64,000 bases of DNA from Microbotryum silenes-acaulis (Eukaryota; Basidiomycota; Microbotryomycetes; Microbotryales; Microbotryaceae), in NCBI GenBank assembly GCA_003665825.1, contig QPFY01000014.1, positions 310,001 through 374,000 of the forward strand, written 5' to 3'. Positions 24,553 through 37,500 of the stretch are shown piece after piece. The translations under genes and the position numbers were made by a program. The notes under the pieces were generated by a model. It was not told the DNA's origin. It was given only the letters and a program-made list of their open reading frames with translations, and did not search any database. Position 1 is the stretch's first letter; every line of letters begins with the position of its first letter.

Positions 24553-25349
24553 GACGCCAACTTTAGCCGATTCAGGAGCAGGTAGCAGGAGGAGAAAAGG
24601 AAAGACGGAAGCAGCCAACAAGTGACCACAGGTACACACCTGCCCTGAGCTTCTCAACTTATACTATTGATCCGAGGGGATGATCGGCGATCGCGTCCGC
24701 GGCCACGCTCTCCGAGCTGCGGTGCCGCGCCACGCCGGCTCAATCATCGAGTCATCGCGCATCCAACTCACAGGCGCAGACTGCCAAGATACTTCCAAAA
24801 AAGACTGACTAATGTGCGATGCTACTATATTCTAAAGCGTCTGATCGTATTCGGATCGTTGCCGTCGGGTGAAACCGTTTAAAGATATCGACGCGCTCGG
24901 TTTCCGAGTCGCGAATTCGAATTCGGAGGTGGCGCACCTTGGGAGGCCAAGAATCCCCAAGAGGCAAGGGGCTGCGCAGAGTCGCCACGCGCGCGCCCGA
25001 TGATCTTCAACTCCTTGGTTCGCCCCTAGAGCGTGAGTGTTGAGTCTGGTGCACCGCTTCACTAACAAGAAAAAGATTGGATCTCATAAAGTGTATCGAT
25101 TTCCATCAACCAGTAGGCAACTCTTTCACCAGCCGTCGGGGGAAGCCCACGCGTAGTGGTTGACTGCCCCCATCTAAGCCCCTGTTAAAAAATTCAAAGA
25201 ACTCGAGCTAAGTGGGCAATAGGACCCCTCTTTTTCACTGGAAAAACCAAGATCTCTTTCCGGACTGAAGACCCATTTGCATATGAACTGTCTCAAACTT
25301 CTACCCCTGTGACGCAATAACAGGTACTACTTGGTCTTGATTGCCGAGG
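24553..25349. other. Intergenic between the two phosphatase-like copies
   Basis: About 800 bases separating copy A and copy B. No ORF with recognisable family similarity and no repeat was seen. It should contain the promoter of copy A and the 3' end of copy B. Confidence 0.4.
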
Positions 25350-27428
25350 TCAGCATCTTTCGAATTCTTCAGCCGCAGTGTTGGCCAGGCCTTCCATGAC
25401 GGAAACGAACTGCCACATGCTGCAATACGTTCCCTTCTCGAAGACGTTCGACTGCATCGTCGGGCAGATGATACGAGTTTGCGTCAGTACCATGCTCATC
25501 AGAAATCGAGTGATGTAGGTTGTCCTCGACGACACCCGTGGAAGACACGAAAACTCACCTTCCCGCACAGCTTCTCGAGATTCATCACTTGGTCATTGAC
25601 CAAGACCCTAACATACTTATCCGACATGATCTGACTCCAGCCCTCGACGAAGATGCCTTGTATGCGTTCGACGACCAAACGGCCCGAGAAAGGGACCATT
25701 TTGCTCGCGACGAAGGTGCGCATCGGACAGGGAAGCGTCGTGCTCAGCGGTCCATCCTCGAAGAAACCCATCAGAGTCAAAACAGCAAGCTGGTCGTCGT
25801 GGGTGAAATCGGCGTACATCATTGAGTCGTGGCGCAAGGGGAACAGGTCGGCGTTTGAATCGATGGTATGATTGACCCGTGTCGTGTCCTGCTCAGCGTA
25901 CGATCGATCCCGGGTCAAGCGTGAGAGCAACTCGTGTACCCATCCTACACCTTGCGTTCTAGCGAGATTGGTACCATATGAATGCTCGTAGTACTTGTCG
26001 AGATCGCCATCGTATTCGATATATTGAGGCTCCCACGTACGGAAGAGGTTGCAAAAGGGAGAGACGCCACCGTTCGCCAGAGACTCGAAGGCACAAAGAT
26101 ACCCAAAGTGGACGATATCCTGGTGAAGAGACGAAATGGTGTGTGCTCAAGTTAGCCATAGCCACTGAACTTCAGGGCGAAGGAGCCCCTATCGGGCGGT
26201 GCGCTCCCTGATGAGGATCAGAGCCTCGGCTCACTAGGTCAGTCAATCCGAAGTTCTCCGAAACTTGCAACCTTTGAATGATTGCCAGTGTCCACACTTT
26301 CCTCCATTGTTCTTGCGCCGACGGGACCGAGCTGACCAGATTTGGACAGGTGTCGAGCAGCGGATTCTTGCTGTCCTTGGCTTCCGAGATGACCTGAATG
26401 CCGAGTTTGCCGGCTTCGTCGTCGGCGTCGCGTTCGTACCCTGCAAGCCATTGTTTGGCAGACTCGACCACCCTGGGAGAATCCTATCGAGAACGATTAC
26501 CGAGGTGAGCCCTGAAGTGAGCCATCGCGGTTTCAGTCCAACAATGGAGGCTTCAACGTACCTACGCTCTGATGAAGGGCCAGCAAGGCCATTCACCCAA
26601 TTTACTTTCGCCGCAAGCATACCGTTTTGAGATCGAATATCCCGCATCGTTGGATCTGCACACCAAAGCATTGGTCGAAAAAAAAGTCAACTGAAGGCCG
26701 TCGGAGAACATTTTTGGTGTTCAACGTTGCAGCGTCCATTGCGGAATCACGAGGTCCGATATCAAGGAGGTCATGCGAAACCCTAGGCCCCCCCCCCCTC
26801 GAGCACTGCAAGGCTCAGTTTCTCATCCCCGTACTCACTGTGTTTTCCCAAAAGGCATGATAGCTCCGTCACTACCCAACTTATAGGTATAGTTGCTCAG
26901 AAAACGCATTTCCGGGACGGTGTAATTCGCTCGTCCCGCGACTTTCTTGACGGAGGCTTGCATCGCCGCTGATAGGCTCGCCGTAGGGTCACTTGCTCCG
27001 TTCGTTTGGAGGATATACACCTGTGTTATGAGTCGAGAGAGAGGCAAGCGGGATACAGGATTAGAACTGAAGTCACAGAAGAAAAAAAATCTACTTGACT
27101 GGGATGCTCAAGTTATCTCACGCACCCCTGTGATGTCCACGGTCTTGCCCGTCTTCTTCCATCCCTCAAGCGAGTGAAAAGGGGAGCTGAAATCGAACAA
27201 TTTGGCTCATCAGAGCCAATCACCAAAGCCAGCGTCATCAAAGAATTTTGAAATCACTACTTACTACTGTGCCATATATTCCAAGCCGTACCAGTACGGT
27301 TTCAGAGCAGCGGCAGCGTTGACCCCCTTGACGGTGCATAGACCGCCCAGAATAGCCAGGCCAATCGCTGCGGCGGGCGCCTCCCCTGCCCTCCTGGATC
27401 GCCGAGTCTTACGGTCGAAAAAGAGCAT
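25350..27428 (-). CDS. Histidine acid phosphatase-like protein without RHG motif (copy B)
   Basis: Member of the histidine phosphatase superfamily branch 2 (acid phosphatase/phytase fold), probably secretory: basic N terminus then a hydrophobic segment (PAAAIGLAILGGLCTVKG). Exons (minus strand): 27428-27265, 27186-27126, 27020-26839, 26655-26566, 26472-26235, 26119-25559, 25451-25350; 465 residues, a normal family length. Family features kept: PFIRA, VVESAKQW, YEHSYGTNLAR, and the C-terminal HD motif as ADFTHDDQ (His codon at 25799-25801). At the position of the catalytic RHGARxP the protein reads TNGASDP (26985-27005), so the nucleophile histidine and both arginines are missing. No frameshift or stop was found. 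Known family chemistry makes phosphatase activity unlikely; a binding or regulatory role is only a guess. Confidence 0.85.
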
Positions 27429-28058
27429 CTTGTGGACGATGTGAGTGTCTGAAGCAAGCTGAAGGGAAGGAATAGATCCAACTTGTCGCCCTCGCCAAGA
27501 CAGAACACTCACAACAACGGACCCGACTTCTTCCAAACCGCCATCAAAGTCGAAGTGGGAAGCTCGTTCATTTTCCCGACGGACTCGCATCCCATGCCGA
27601 TTCGGGCATGATGCATGATGGATCATCGGAAGCGGGGGCGATCGCGCGCGCGCCACGCTCGACGAAAAGGGCTCATAGCCCCGATGAGGGGTACCGCCTC
27701 ACCTTGTTTCTTGGCTGTTGGGGTGGCTTTGCGGTTCCTTGAAAGGATGCTGTGTTGTTGAATGTGTAAGGAAATGCCGGGTTTTGCCGAGTTGCGATAC
27801 CCGCATAAACAAGCTTTAGGCGACGAAGCCGAACCGGGGGTTTTTCGTGGTTTTTCGCTGTGGCTTGATTTGGCACTGGCTCCGCGCCGAGCTCGATGCA
27901 TCACGTGCCTGGCCACGATATTCAAGGGGCCCTGTGTTGGCGAAGACTCATGCTTTCTAGACCATCCTGAAGCGGTCTCTCCTATGAGAACCACTCTCAT
28001 CCTTTAACCCGTGAAATCATATGACCAGTCGCACCTCAATTCCACCCCCCACCTCCAC
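27429..28058. other. Intergenic, promoter side of phosphatase-like copy B
   Basis: About 630 bases between copy B and the stop of the TRS65-like gene, both on the minus strand. Contains GCGCGC-rich sequence near 27645 and no convincing gene. Confidence 0.4.
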
Positions 28059-31000
28059 CTAAGCCTCCACCACCACCGCCAACGGTTCCTTGAACCTCGT
28101 CTCCAAACCCGTCGCTAAATCCACCATCCTCAACTCATTCAATCGATGCGCCCCCGGACGAATCGCCAAAAACCTCAACGTCACACTTGCACAAGACCTA
28201 GGCAACAACGGTCCGATCCTCACATCATTCTCCAACGCGACCAAACTCGCCACCGGGGTTTTGGTCCTCCCCCCTCTTCGAGCTTGGGCGGCTTGAAGTG
28301 CCGTGGTGGTGGGCGTGTTGGGGTTTTCGAACCAGGCTTTCTTGGAGGCGTCGTCGGCTTCGGAAGCGGCCGGTACTCCAACGGTGAACCGTTTGACTTG
28401 GTCGCTGCGGTTGACGACGAAGACTTCGACGAGGAAGACGTCCAAAAGGCCGACACGTGGGGCTCGGTAGTGGGGACCGTCAATTGTGTCGAGAGCTGGG
28501 GAGGATGTCGAATCGGGATTGGGACTGGACGTATCTTGGAATTGAGGTGATCCACCCGAGGGTGAAGGGGATGGTAAAGGCGAAGGGAACTTGAAGGTCG
28601 TTCGACGTCCCGTCGCCGAGGGTATGGAAGCAACCTCATCATCGAGATCCTGATCGACCGTATTCCGATCATCTTGATTCGTGACCGCACCCTGATTCGG
28701 TTTCTTGATCGCTCTCAACGGTATCAGCGTGACCGAGACCAGTATCTGCCCATGATCAATCGTCGTCGTGGTGAAACCCCTCCGCGGCGCCACATTCGTC
28801 GACATCGAGGTCGAAGCTCCACCCCCATTCTCTCCACCGGCCGTCCCTCCACCCCCCGGCAAAGAAGTTGGGAAACTCGCCCTCCAACCCGGCGGTGGCG
28901 TCTCCCCCCTATTGGTCGGATTGAACGGACTCCTAGGTCGATTCGCGAACGCGTTCGTCATCGGTGATCCACCACCAGGTGGTAAAGAGAAGTACCTCTT
29001 GGCCAACGAATCCTGTTTCTGGGGTACGGAAGGTAAAGCTCTATTGATCTGCATCGAGCTCCTCGGTGAATCGGTCATCGACATCGACTGATGTTGCTGC
29101 TGATGATGATGATGCGCTCCATTCCTCGCCAACACAGGCGACCGAGCCGCCATCGCCGCCAGCGAAGCCATCGTATATTTTTTGCTCCCCGCAATAGTCT
29201 CGGCCTCCATCGGGGCTGCCTGGGTTGAATTGCGTAGATTCTTCTTCCCTTCGTTATTGTCGATCATGGATTGTCGAGCTGTGCGTGCGGTAGCGGCTGC
29301 TAGGGCTGGTGGGAGGGCGAACGGGTTGACGCGTTCGCGATGCTCAAAAATCGCTTTCCGAGGTGGGGCACGATAAGCGAAGGAAGAGATGTCCAGTGTC
29401 GTGTTCCATCTAGAAGCGAAAGGTGCAGTAGCCGAGACGTAGCCCTCGGTTGTCGAATTGGGTCGAGGAGCCTCCCCCTCGATCGTATACCCCTTCGACT
29501 TGTTCCTCGAAGCCTGTATAGGTCTCCCCCTCACCACGATCGTCACATTCCTCAACGTCGCCGCCGTGCCGACCCTCACAGCCTCTCTCGTATCCCCTTC
29601 CCTCGTCCGTTCGGCCTCACCTCCCTCACCTTCCCCTACCCCAGCTCCGAACCTTGACGCGAACCTCTGACTCGGACTCGTAGCCACTACGACAGGTATA
29701 GGAGGCGGCAACACCTGGGCCGGAAGCGTTCTGACGAAGCCTACGTCCACGTCTTGCGCTGCATCGGGAGCGACGGTAATGGCGTAAAGAAAATTGTGTT
29801 GTTCAGTCGAACCGATGATGAACGGGAAAGTTTGGTCATCGTCTTGCCCGATCGGTTTTACCAACACATCACTCCTCATCAACCCTTTACCCATCCCGAT
29901 CCCAAGATCCAGCCCATTCCCCTTCCCGGTAGTAGTGATCGCACTAGACGTCGAACCGGCAATCTCCACTCGAACACTAAGGATTTCGAACCCTTCCTCT
30001 TTGGAATCCAAAGCCGGATCATGCGGTGTGGCTCCCGTGCCTTCGACTTCGACGCACATCACCAATCCTCTTTGTTCATTCGGGTCGTCCGAGCCCCTAC
30101 TCGAAACACCACCACCTCCGACAAAGCGTTTCGGGGCCGATTCCCCCGCCGAAGAAGGGTTGAAACTTGTCGGAGGGACATGTATTGGGCATGGTGCAGC
30201 TCTCATCCTTACGATGATCGGTGATCGAACGGGTAGAACCCTCTGTACGGCCCTCCGAATCGAGGGGTGTAGAACGCCATCCGTCAAGCCCAAATTCGGC
30301 GCATCAACGAGCGTCAAAGCTCGAGAAGGGCGTCGCGAAGTCGTCGGTCCTAATACGGGGGAAGAGAAAGGCTGGGGTAGTCGGGATGCGGGTAGGTGTA
30401 GAGGTGCTTCGTTGCCGTTGGGGAAGGAAGAGGAAAGGCCTTCGAGTAGGTTGACGTCTGTGAATGAAAGGTGGGGGCGGCTCAGTCATCTGCAAGGTTC
30501 CATCATTGCTGATCCGGATCAAATCTCGGCGCACCTTCAAAGCTCTCGACGAGATATTCATCCGGGTCATACGTCTCCTCTCCATCGAGGTGTTGAGCAC
30601 CACCTGCAGCTGCGCCTTGCCGCCCTAATTTCTTCATCATCTCACCCAAGCCGGGATCATCCCTGAAGGCGACGTTGAGGGTCAGACATAGCCTCGGTGA
30701 AACGAGGCGTGATCGTACGTAGGCTGCAAAGCATGAACTATGGTCAGTCCCGAGTAAAGATCGCAATTGAGTTTCCGGGAGAACTGACCGACATCCCCCC
30801 TAAACTCCCAAACCCCCATCCACGGTCCGTCCCCTTCCTCTCCACCCAGTCTGCCCACCCAAACCCTGCCACCGGACTGCTTCCTCTTGCCCTCGGCCTC
30901 CCTCAGCCCGAATCGTTCCCGCTCCTGCTCACTCTCATGGCCCCTCGTATCGAACGTGCAACTCCAAAGCGGCACGCTCTCGACGTCTTTGACGTAGCCC

Positions 31001-31948
31001 AAATCCTTCTCCCTCTTGGTCGGCAACGGACTCGGCGTCAGGGGAACTTTGGGACCTCCCAACATAGAGAAATTGGCCGTTTGGAGCGAAGGGATCAAGC
31101 TTGGACTTTGTCCGATGCCGAGACCTATGGAGGTCGCGTTGGACGGGGAAGCGGAGGAGTGCAAGTGGGGTCGATGAGGATCGTCGTCGTCGTCTTTGGG
31201 ATCTTGGACGGTTGTTTCGGGACGGAGGGAAGGCCTTGGTTGAGTTCTCGAGGTGGAAGAAGCGTTCGTAGGAGGTGGACCGTAGCCTTCTACAAAAGAG
31301 GCGTCGGCGGTGAGGAGGAGATGAGGGGCCAAAGTAATAGGGGCCGAGGAGTTGGAGGTGGAGGTGCAAGGTAGGAAGAAGGCCGCTGCTTGAGCTCTGT
31401 CCAAGACGGGTTGACGGGGTAGTTTGATGACGAGGTAGAAAGGAAGCGATTCATCTGACGAGTGAACACGGGGTATCAGCTCCAGCCGGGACAGAACACC
31501 CGCTCAGAGCGCTTCCTGCTTCCCGCGGCCCCCACTGCGCGTGCCCGTACCAGCTTCCCCTCATTGACCAGCGCACATTACACGCCACCAACTCACCCAG
31601 ATATGCGCACTTCCTCTCCTCATCCTCTGCAAGCTTGGTCACCCACTCGTCCACGCTCTTCCTCCCCTCCGGCCCCAACTGAGCGATCGAACTGGCCGAG
31701 GTCGCCGGTGGGGGAGATGATGATCCGTCGGTTGATTCAGCAGGGCGGGGTACGTGGAGGTGCAGGGAGGCAAAGTTGAAGAGCGTGGCGGGGTCGAGCT
31801 CGTCCGAGTTCGAGTTCGAGTTCCTAGTTGAGGTCGAGGTCGATGCGGTGGCCATTGTCGGAGCGCCGACGCGACTTGCCAGGGAGAACACGACGGGCAG
31901 AGGCAGAGCGTCGAGAGGCGCAACTCCCGCCGGGCCGAGCTTGAACAT
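28059..31948 (-). CDS. TRS65: Probable TRAPP-II complex subunit TRS65
   Basis: TRS65 is a fungal subunit of the TRAPP-II tether/GEF acting at the late Golgi. Exons (minus strand): 31948-31597, 31454-30789, 30723-30535, 30457-28059; about 1,201 residues, with an alternative start ATG at 31855. Two structured regions are visible: an N-terminal beta-rich part (FNFASLHLHVPRP, then LPFYLVIKLPRQPVL) and a C-terminal Ig-like part (LLDVFLVEVFVVNRSDQVKR, then VRIGPLLPRS and RFLAIRPGAHRLNEL). Between them are long Ser/Pro/Gly and His-rich low-complexity stretches. The C-terminal pattern (attachment of VRIGPLLPGxS to RFLAL.xGxHxL) is what I know of the Trs65 family; I could not run a profile search, so the name is probable rather than certain. 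Phase is consistent at all three introns. Confidence 0.65.
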
Positions 31949-32053
31949 TCAACTCGCTTCAGTTAGTTTCAACTACCCACACGGTAATTCATTCATATTG
32001 CAAAGGGAAAAGAGAAACACGGTGTTACACAGAAAGGAAACACCGCGAACGCG

Positions 32054-33270
32054 CTAATCCTTCTTGAGCGCTGTCAGAACCACGAACGATCATCACCCAA
32101 ATGTCAGCCAGCCCATCTCTGAAACCACGCAAAACGGGTCTATCGCTCCACTCACGGATATGACGATACTTGATCCCCTCCCCTTTCACGATCGTAAACA
32201 CATCCAACCCATCCCCGACCGCGATTTCCCTCTCCGCCGCGCCCGTCAACGCATCCGTCACCAACGCCAACACCGTTTCCAACGGGTGGGCAGGTCGTTC
32301 CCCCTTGGCGAGAGGGGGCAACGCCGGGTCGCGCACTTGGTTCTTGCCGTAGACGAGGTTGTCGAGGAAAGGTTGGACCAGCGATTGCGCGGCCCCGGCG
32401 GCGCGACAGGATTCCCTTTCGTACGAACCGACCGGGTCGAACGAGTAGACCGCACCTGTTCCATCCCGGTCGATGCCTCCGACTGTGCGGAGAGGGAAAA
32501 GGTTGTGAGTGGAGTAGCAGAGAGTGCGTGGTGGGATCGCTGGACCGTGCGGATCGACGTACGAATAACCCAGGCGTAGTACGGAAAGAAGCGCTTGCCG
32601 TAGAGCATCGTCTGCACCAACCGAGCGATCGAAGGCAACGATGGCTTTTCACCATGGGTGTGGTAGTACCACTGTTGAGAGACGTTGAGAGACCACGACG
32701 ACATGTCAGTCCACGCCCTGTCATTCTCCTGCTGGCGCTCGTCATCGTCATCGTCCTCCGCCCCCCTCCCACTCTACACCTCCATCCCATCCATTGCACA
32801 GATCGCACAGATCGCACAGATCGCACAGATCGCACAACTGACCTCCAACCTCTGCTTGATCCTCTTGACCAAATTGCTCGCATCGGCCTGGAAGCCAACG
32901 GTGGCGATGACGACCTGATCGGTCAACTGGTAACACCTCCTCGCCGTACGGGTCTGGATGTTGTAGCCCTCCGACTGGCGCGTGTCACTCGCGACGATCG
33001 CAAAATCCTTGGACGAGATGGCCAGGATCGTTCCTGCGAAAAGACCACGTCGCGGCTGATTAGAAAGCGCTCCATAGAATCGCAGAGCAGATCCGGAGCT
33101 GACTCACCTCCATTGTCCTGTACGACAGTGAGCCGGGAACGCGTCGTCAGCGTCCGTGGCGGGAACTCGTCATCGCCTCATGGTGTGATCGTACATGCAC
33201 GTACAGAGTAAGGGTTGAAGGCACGCTGCTGCGGCTTCTCGGTTAGTCCGCTCAGTAATGCGCCTTGCAT
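32054..33270 (-). CDS. PRE7: 20S proteasome subunit beta-6
   Basis: Non-catalytic beta-6 (C5) subunit of the 20S core. Exons (minus strand): 33270-33205, 33118-33109, 33033-32843, 32671-32563, 32482-32156, 32070-32054, giving 239 residues, the family length (yeast 241). Family sequence is continuous across the joins: AFNPYS-DNGGTILAISS, IVASDTRQSEGYNIQTRTAR, YQLTDQVVIATVGFQADAS, RFFPYYAWVI-LGGIDRDGTG, AVYSFDPVGSYERESCRAAG, and the C terminus PLKKD. Exon 2 is only 10 nt (GACAATGGAG) and supplies DNG plus one base of the next glycine codon; without it the conserved DNGG is lost. Exon 6 codes for four residues and the stop. Intron 3 carries a 9-base tandem repeat. Confidence 0.95.
32796..32836. 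repeat. 9-base tandem repeat in PRE7 intron 3
   Basis: Unit GCACAGATC, four full copies followed by a partial one, inside the third intron of the proteasome gene. It lies close to the donor side of the intron on the minus strand. Confidence 0.9.
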
Positions 33271-34585
33271 GGTGTTGGGAAGGAGGGTGGGTGAGGTGCA
33301 GCGCGCGTCGAGCTGAGAGGTGCAAAGTGGGGCCAGCAGAGTGAGCTCGACTCGGCCGGAGCGGTCAGCGCGGCCTATCAGCGCGGCAGAGCGACTCACT
33401 CGTCGCATCGTGACGGCGAACACTCACATCTCTGCTATGACGCCATATTGGTCCCCATCTTCCTTTTCGTAATATCACAAACTAGCTGCCATGTCAAAGA
33501 AAATCGGAAAATCGGGACTGCAGCGTAGCCAGCTGATCATTCCTAAGGGATCGTGGTTGTCCGCGCAGCGCCTAGTATTACGTCCACATTTGGTTCGACA
33601 TCTCCGAGCTCGAGTGAGTCGCACTACTAGTCGTGTCTCCTACAGCGACCTCTGCCCCATGGCGCTGCCCCATGGCGCTGCGCAAGCTCCCCATTATAAT
33701 CTACCGTGATACCCCCAAGGTGTTGGGCAACATCCTTGCTGCTAGGCACAACATCGTCAACGGTTAGGCCCATGGGAGCTCCGATTTGAAAAACTTACCG
33801 GGAGCTTCCGGTAATACCAGTTGGAGCGCGAGCTCAGTGCACTGCTGGTAAAGCGTGTCCATGGCCTTGGAGGTGTCCCGAGTGATTCAGCTTTTTTGAG
33901 AGATCGACTCGGGTCGAGAGGACATTAGCTAGAGTAGATCAACATGCCTGCGACTCGTCACTCGTGTGACGTGGACCAGTTGAAACTTGAGCCTGAGGCC
34001 ACAGCAGCACCGGGGCGCGCTGACTTGGACGATCGAGCGCGGCTGAGGTGGGGATTCTGTACGGCCTACAGGTACTGCGGTATTGATAGTACAATTCTAA
34101 AATTTACCCCGATATATAGCAACAATTTAGATGGAAAAAGGAAGCAGAAAAATGAGAAGACACGGTCTGGATTATTCTTTGGGAAAGGCCCGGCAAGCTG
34201 GGCGAACATGAGGTCGGACTAGCGTGCGCCCACTGCGCTTTCCTTCGTGTTTTGTTCGACCGGAACCCCAACCCCACCGCACCCGCCACGGAGGACCTGC
34301 GCCGTCCCTCGACACATTCTTTCAAAAAATCCACGGGGTCTCTACCTAGCGTGCTCGTCGAATCTTGGTGAGTGAGGCTGCTTTGTCGGCGGGGAATCTA
34401 CAAAATCGCGCTCGGTCGATCGTTGCCCATCGCGTCCGAGCCGGTGCACGACACTCACCCGATGTTGGAGTAGCCGGCATGACCTCGCCATGACGTCCGC
34501 CCACGTCCTGCCTGTTCGTTGCGACCTTCTGCCTCGTCACTAACCCATGTCCCCCCTCTGTCCCAGATCCGCTCCGCTCCCCACC
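33271..34585. other. Divergent intergenic region, PRE7 and HDA1 promoters
   Basis: About 1.3 kb between two divergently transcribed genes. A 13-base GCCCCATGGCGCT is duplicated in tandem at about 33654-33680. AT-rich sequence lies at 34078-34140. No ORF with a known family was found and no tRNA fold was recognised. Confidence 0.4.
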
Positions 34586-37500
34586 ATGGACGAGGCGGGC
34601 CCCTCTCAACAGCCCTACACCCAGGCCATTCCCATCCCGGAATCCTTCCTCACGCCTGCTTCCACTACAGCCAGCCCCCAGCGCACTGGCGATGAGACTA
34701 GTCTTGCCGCAGCGAACACGACGAATGAGCTGTCGGCTCCGTCCTCGTCTGCCTTCGCTGCTTCAGCCCCCGCTGAATCCCAACAGGATACGACCATGTC
34801 CTCGACAACGACCAGTAGCAGTGTAGACCCTACTGTCGAATCATCCTCGTCGTTTCCGGTGCGTTCGACCGCGACCGATATTGTTGTCGATCCACCGCGT
34901 TTGGCGACCGTCGGAGCTCCTGCTGCACTGTTCTCGTCCTCGATCACCTCAGCCTCCGCACCTCCTGCTGCAGCAAGTCAGGATGCTCTCCGATCCAGCA
35001 CTTCCGACCCTGCTCCTACTGCTTCCTCCGCCGTAGCCTCTACGGTAGACCCCGTCATCATCATCCACAATCCGGACGGTTCACGCGCGCCCGTCGTCGC
35101 TCACGTGCTCGGATTCGCCGCCGTCCGAGCGATCGCGAACGCCCACGCCAACCCCCAACCCTACGTCGAACCACCACCGTACGTCGCTCCGACCCACGTC
35201 GATTCGGCCTCAACGGGGATCGCCAAGAATTCCCACCCGATTCGGATCTCCTTAACGGAGGAAGAAGAACGCATGCGTCCCGAACAACGCCACGCGCTCC
35301 AAGTCGCTGCTTCTCGAGCGGCGAAGGCTAAAACCCCCGAAGTGATGAGGGAGGAACAAGTCTTGCGCTTGGATGCCAAGACGTTGAAAAAGATGGGGTT
35401 GGGCAGGACGCCGAGTGGGTATTGCTATTCGAGTCGGATGACGATGCATCAGCAGTTGCCCGCCGTGGCGAGGGGGGAGTTGCACCCCGAACAACCGGCG
35501 AGGATCACGGGCATTTATCACAAATTGAATGGTCAGTGCAGTGCACTTAAAGTCGGGCTTCGAATCCCTGGTCTTGACATTCATTCTTTTGAGCAGGCAC
35601 GGGCTTCCTGGGAAGGATGGAACGAATCGCCGTTCGAGAAGCGTTGCGGGATGAAGTCACGTTGGTACACTCGCAAGCCCATTTCGATCGCGTCCGAGCC
35701 CTAGGATGTGAGTGATACCGACCTCGAACTCGACCCACTCCCCCGCCGTGTTGACCCCCATATCAAACTTGCATCACTCCCAGTTCAAACACCCGAATAC
35801 CTCGAAACCTGTTCGGAATACTTTGATCGACTGTCGCTTTACGTCAACCCTGATACGGCGCTTTGCGCACGTCTATCCTGTGGTGGGGTGATTGAGATGT
35901 GCGGTGCCGTCGCCGAAGGACGGATCAGGAACGGATTCGCTATTGTCCGGTAGGTGCTGTCAACGGCTCAGCTCGCGGGGACCGGTTCATGCGTCTAGAT
36001 ACTAAGCGGTCTGAAACAAACACCTACAGTCCACCGGGTCATCACGCCGAACCCGAAGACGCGATGGGTTTCTGCTTTTTCAACAACGTCGCCGTCGCCG
36101 CGAAATGGTTGCGAACCATATACGACGACGGCCAAAGCGCTGCTTCCCAAGGTGACGGTAGTTCCACCATACCCTCGACGACGGGTGCGACGCGCGTCAA
36201 AAAGATGGACAAAATCCTCATCCTCGATTGGGACGTTCACCACGGTAACGGAACCCAAAAAGCCTTCTGGGATGACCCGAACGTCCTTTACATGTCCCTC
36301 CATCGCCACGACGGTGCCTTTTATCCCGGAGGAACGTACGGAGCCGCCGAAACCGTCGGTGACGGACCCGGGAAAGGGTTCTCGGTCAACGTCCCCTTCC
36401 CTCATACAGGTATGGGGGATGCGGATTATATCTACGCGTTCCAACAAATCATCATGCCGATCGCGTACGAATTCGCACCGGATTTCGTGCTCGTTTCGGC
36501 AGGGTACGATGCGGCGGAGGGGGATGAATTGGGGCAGATGAAAGTCACGCCGGCTGGATTCGCGCACATGACGCACCTACTTTCCGTTCTCGCCGATGGG
36601 AAGCTCGTCTTGGCTTTGGAAGGTGGTTACAACGTCGAATCGGTCGTTAAATCGGCTCATGCTTGTGTGGAAGTCTTGGTCGGCGATGAACCGAGGAGGT
36701 TGGAATTGGGCGCAGCGAGTCAGTCGGCTACGAATGTGTGTCATGAGGTGATGAAGGTGCAGAGCAAGTATTGGAAATCGATGGGCTATGCGTTGGAATC
36801 GCCTGAAGAGGCGAAAGATGCGGGGAGGATGATCCCGTTAGCCGGTAAGTCCGAATGCCTCTCTGTCGAAGAGGGTGTTCTTGTGACTGATCAGGAGCGA
36901 TTGGCATTACCCTGGTTAGAAATGCTCAAGTCACATCGGGTGTACGAGCTGTACCACGACTATGCGATGTACAACATCGAGCTTGCGGATCCTGAATTGG
37001 AAGAGGCGTACAAGGATCAAGTTCTGTGCTCGTAAGTAAAGGTCGGCATCTTTCTCCAACCGCCACAATCGTTGACGATCCGCTTTGTAAGCCCACAGTT
37101 CGGATGTGTACGACTGCGAGACCCTGATTATCTTCATGCACGACATTGGCTCGATGAAAGCCTCCTTCACCGCCGCGAACTTGGACATCGATCTCGAACG
37201 TACGACCTTGATCGACACCTCTCGCGAAGTCTTGGACTGGGCCATCACCGACAACAACTTTGGTCTGATCGACGTCAACTTTCTCGCGCATACCGTAACG
37301 AACAAAGGAACGATCATCGCCCCCGATCTCGCTCGAGATGCTCGATTGGAGAAAGAATTGGCGTTGTTCGTATGGGACCAAATCGCCGGTTTATCCGTCG
37401 CGACCAACATCGTGCTCTTCAGTATGGGTACCGGTTCCCGTGCGATGATGCACGTTCTACAAAATCGACAATCCGTACGGGAACGGGTTCGCGCATGCAT

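Noticed and set aside
36845..36894. Possible 50-nt intron in HDA1 (GTAAGT ... ATCAG)
   Set aside because: Removing it shifts the frame and hits a stop; the unspliced reading leads correctly into the Arb2 domain exon.
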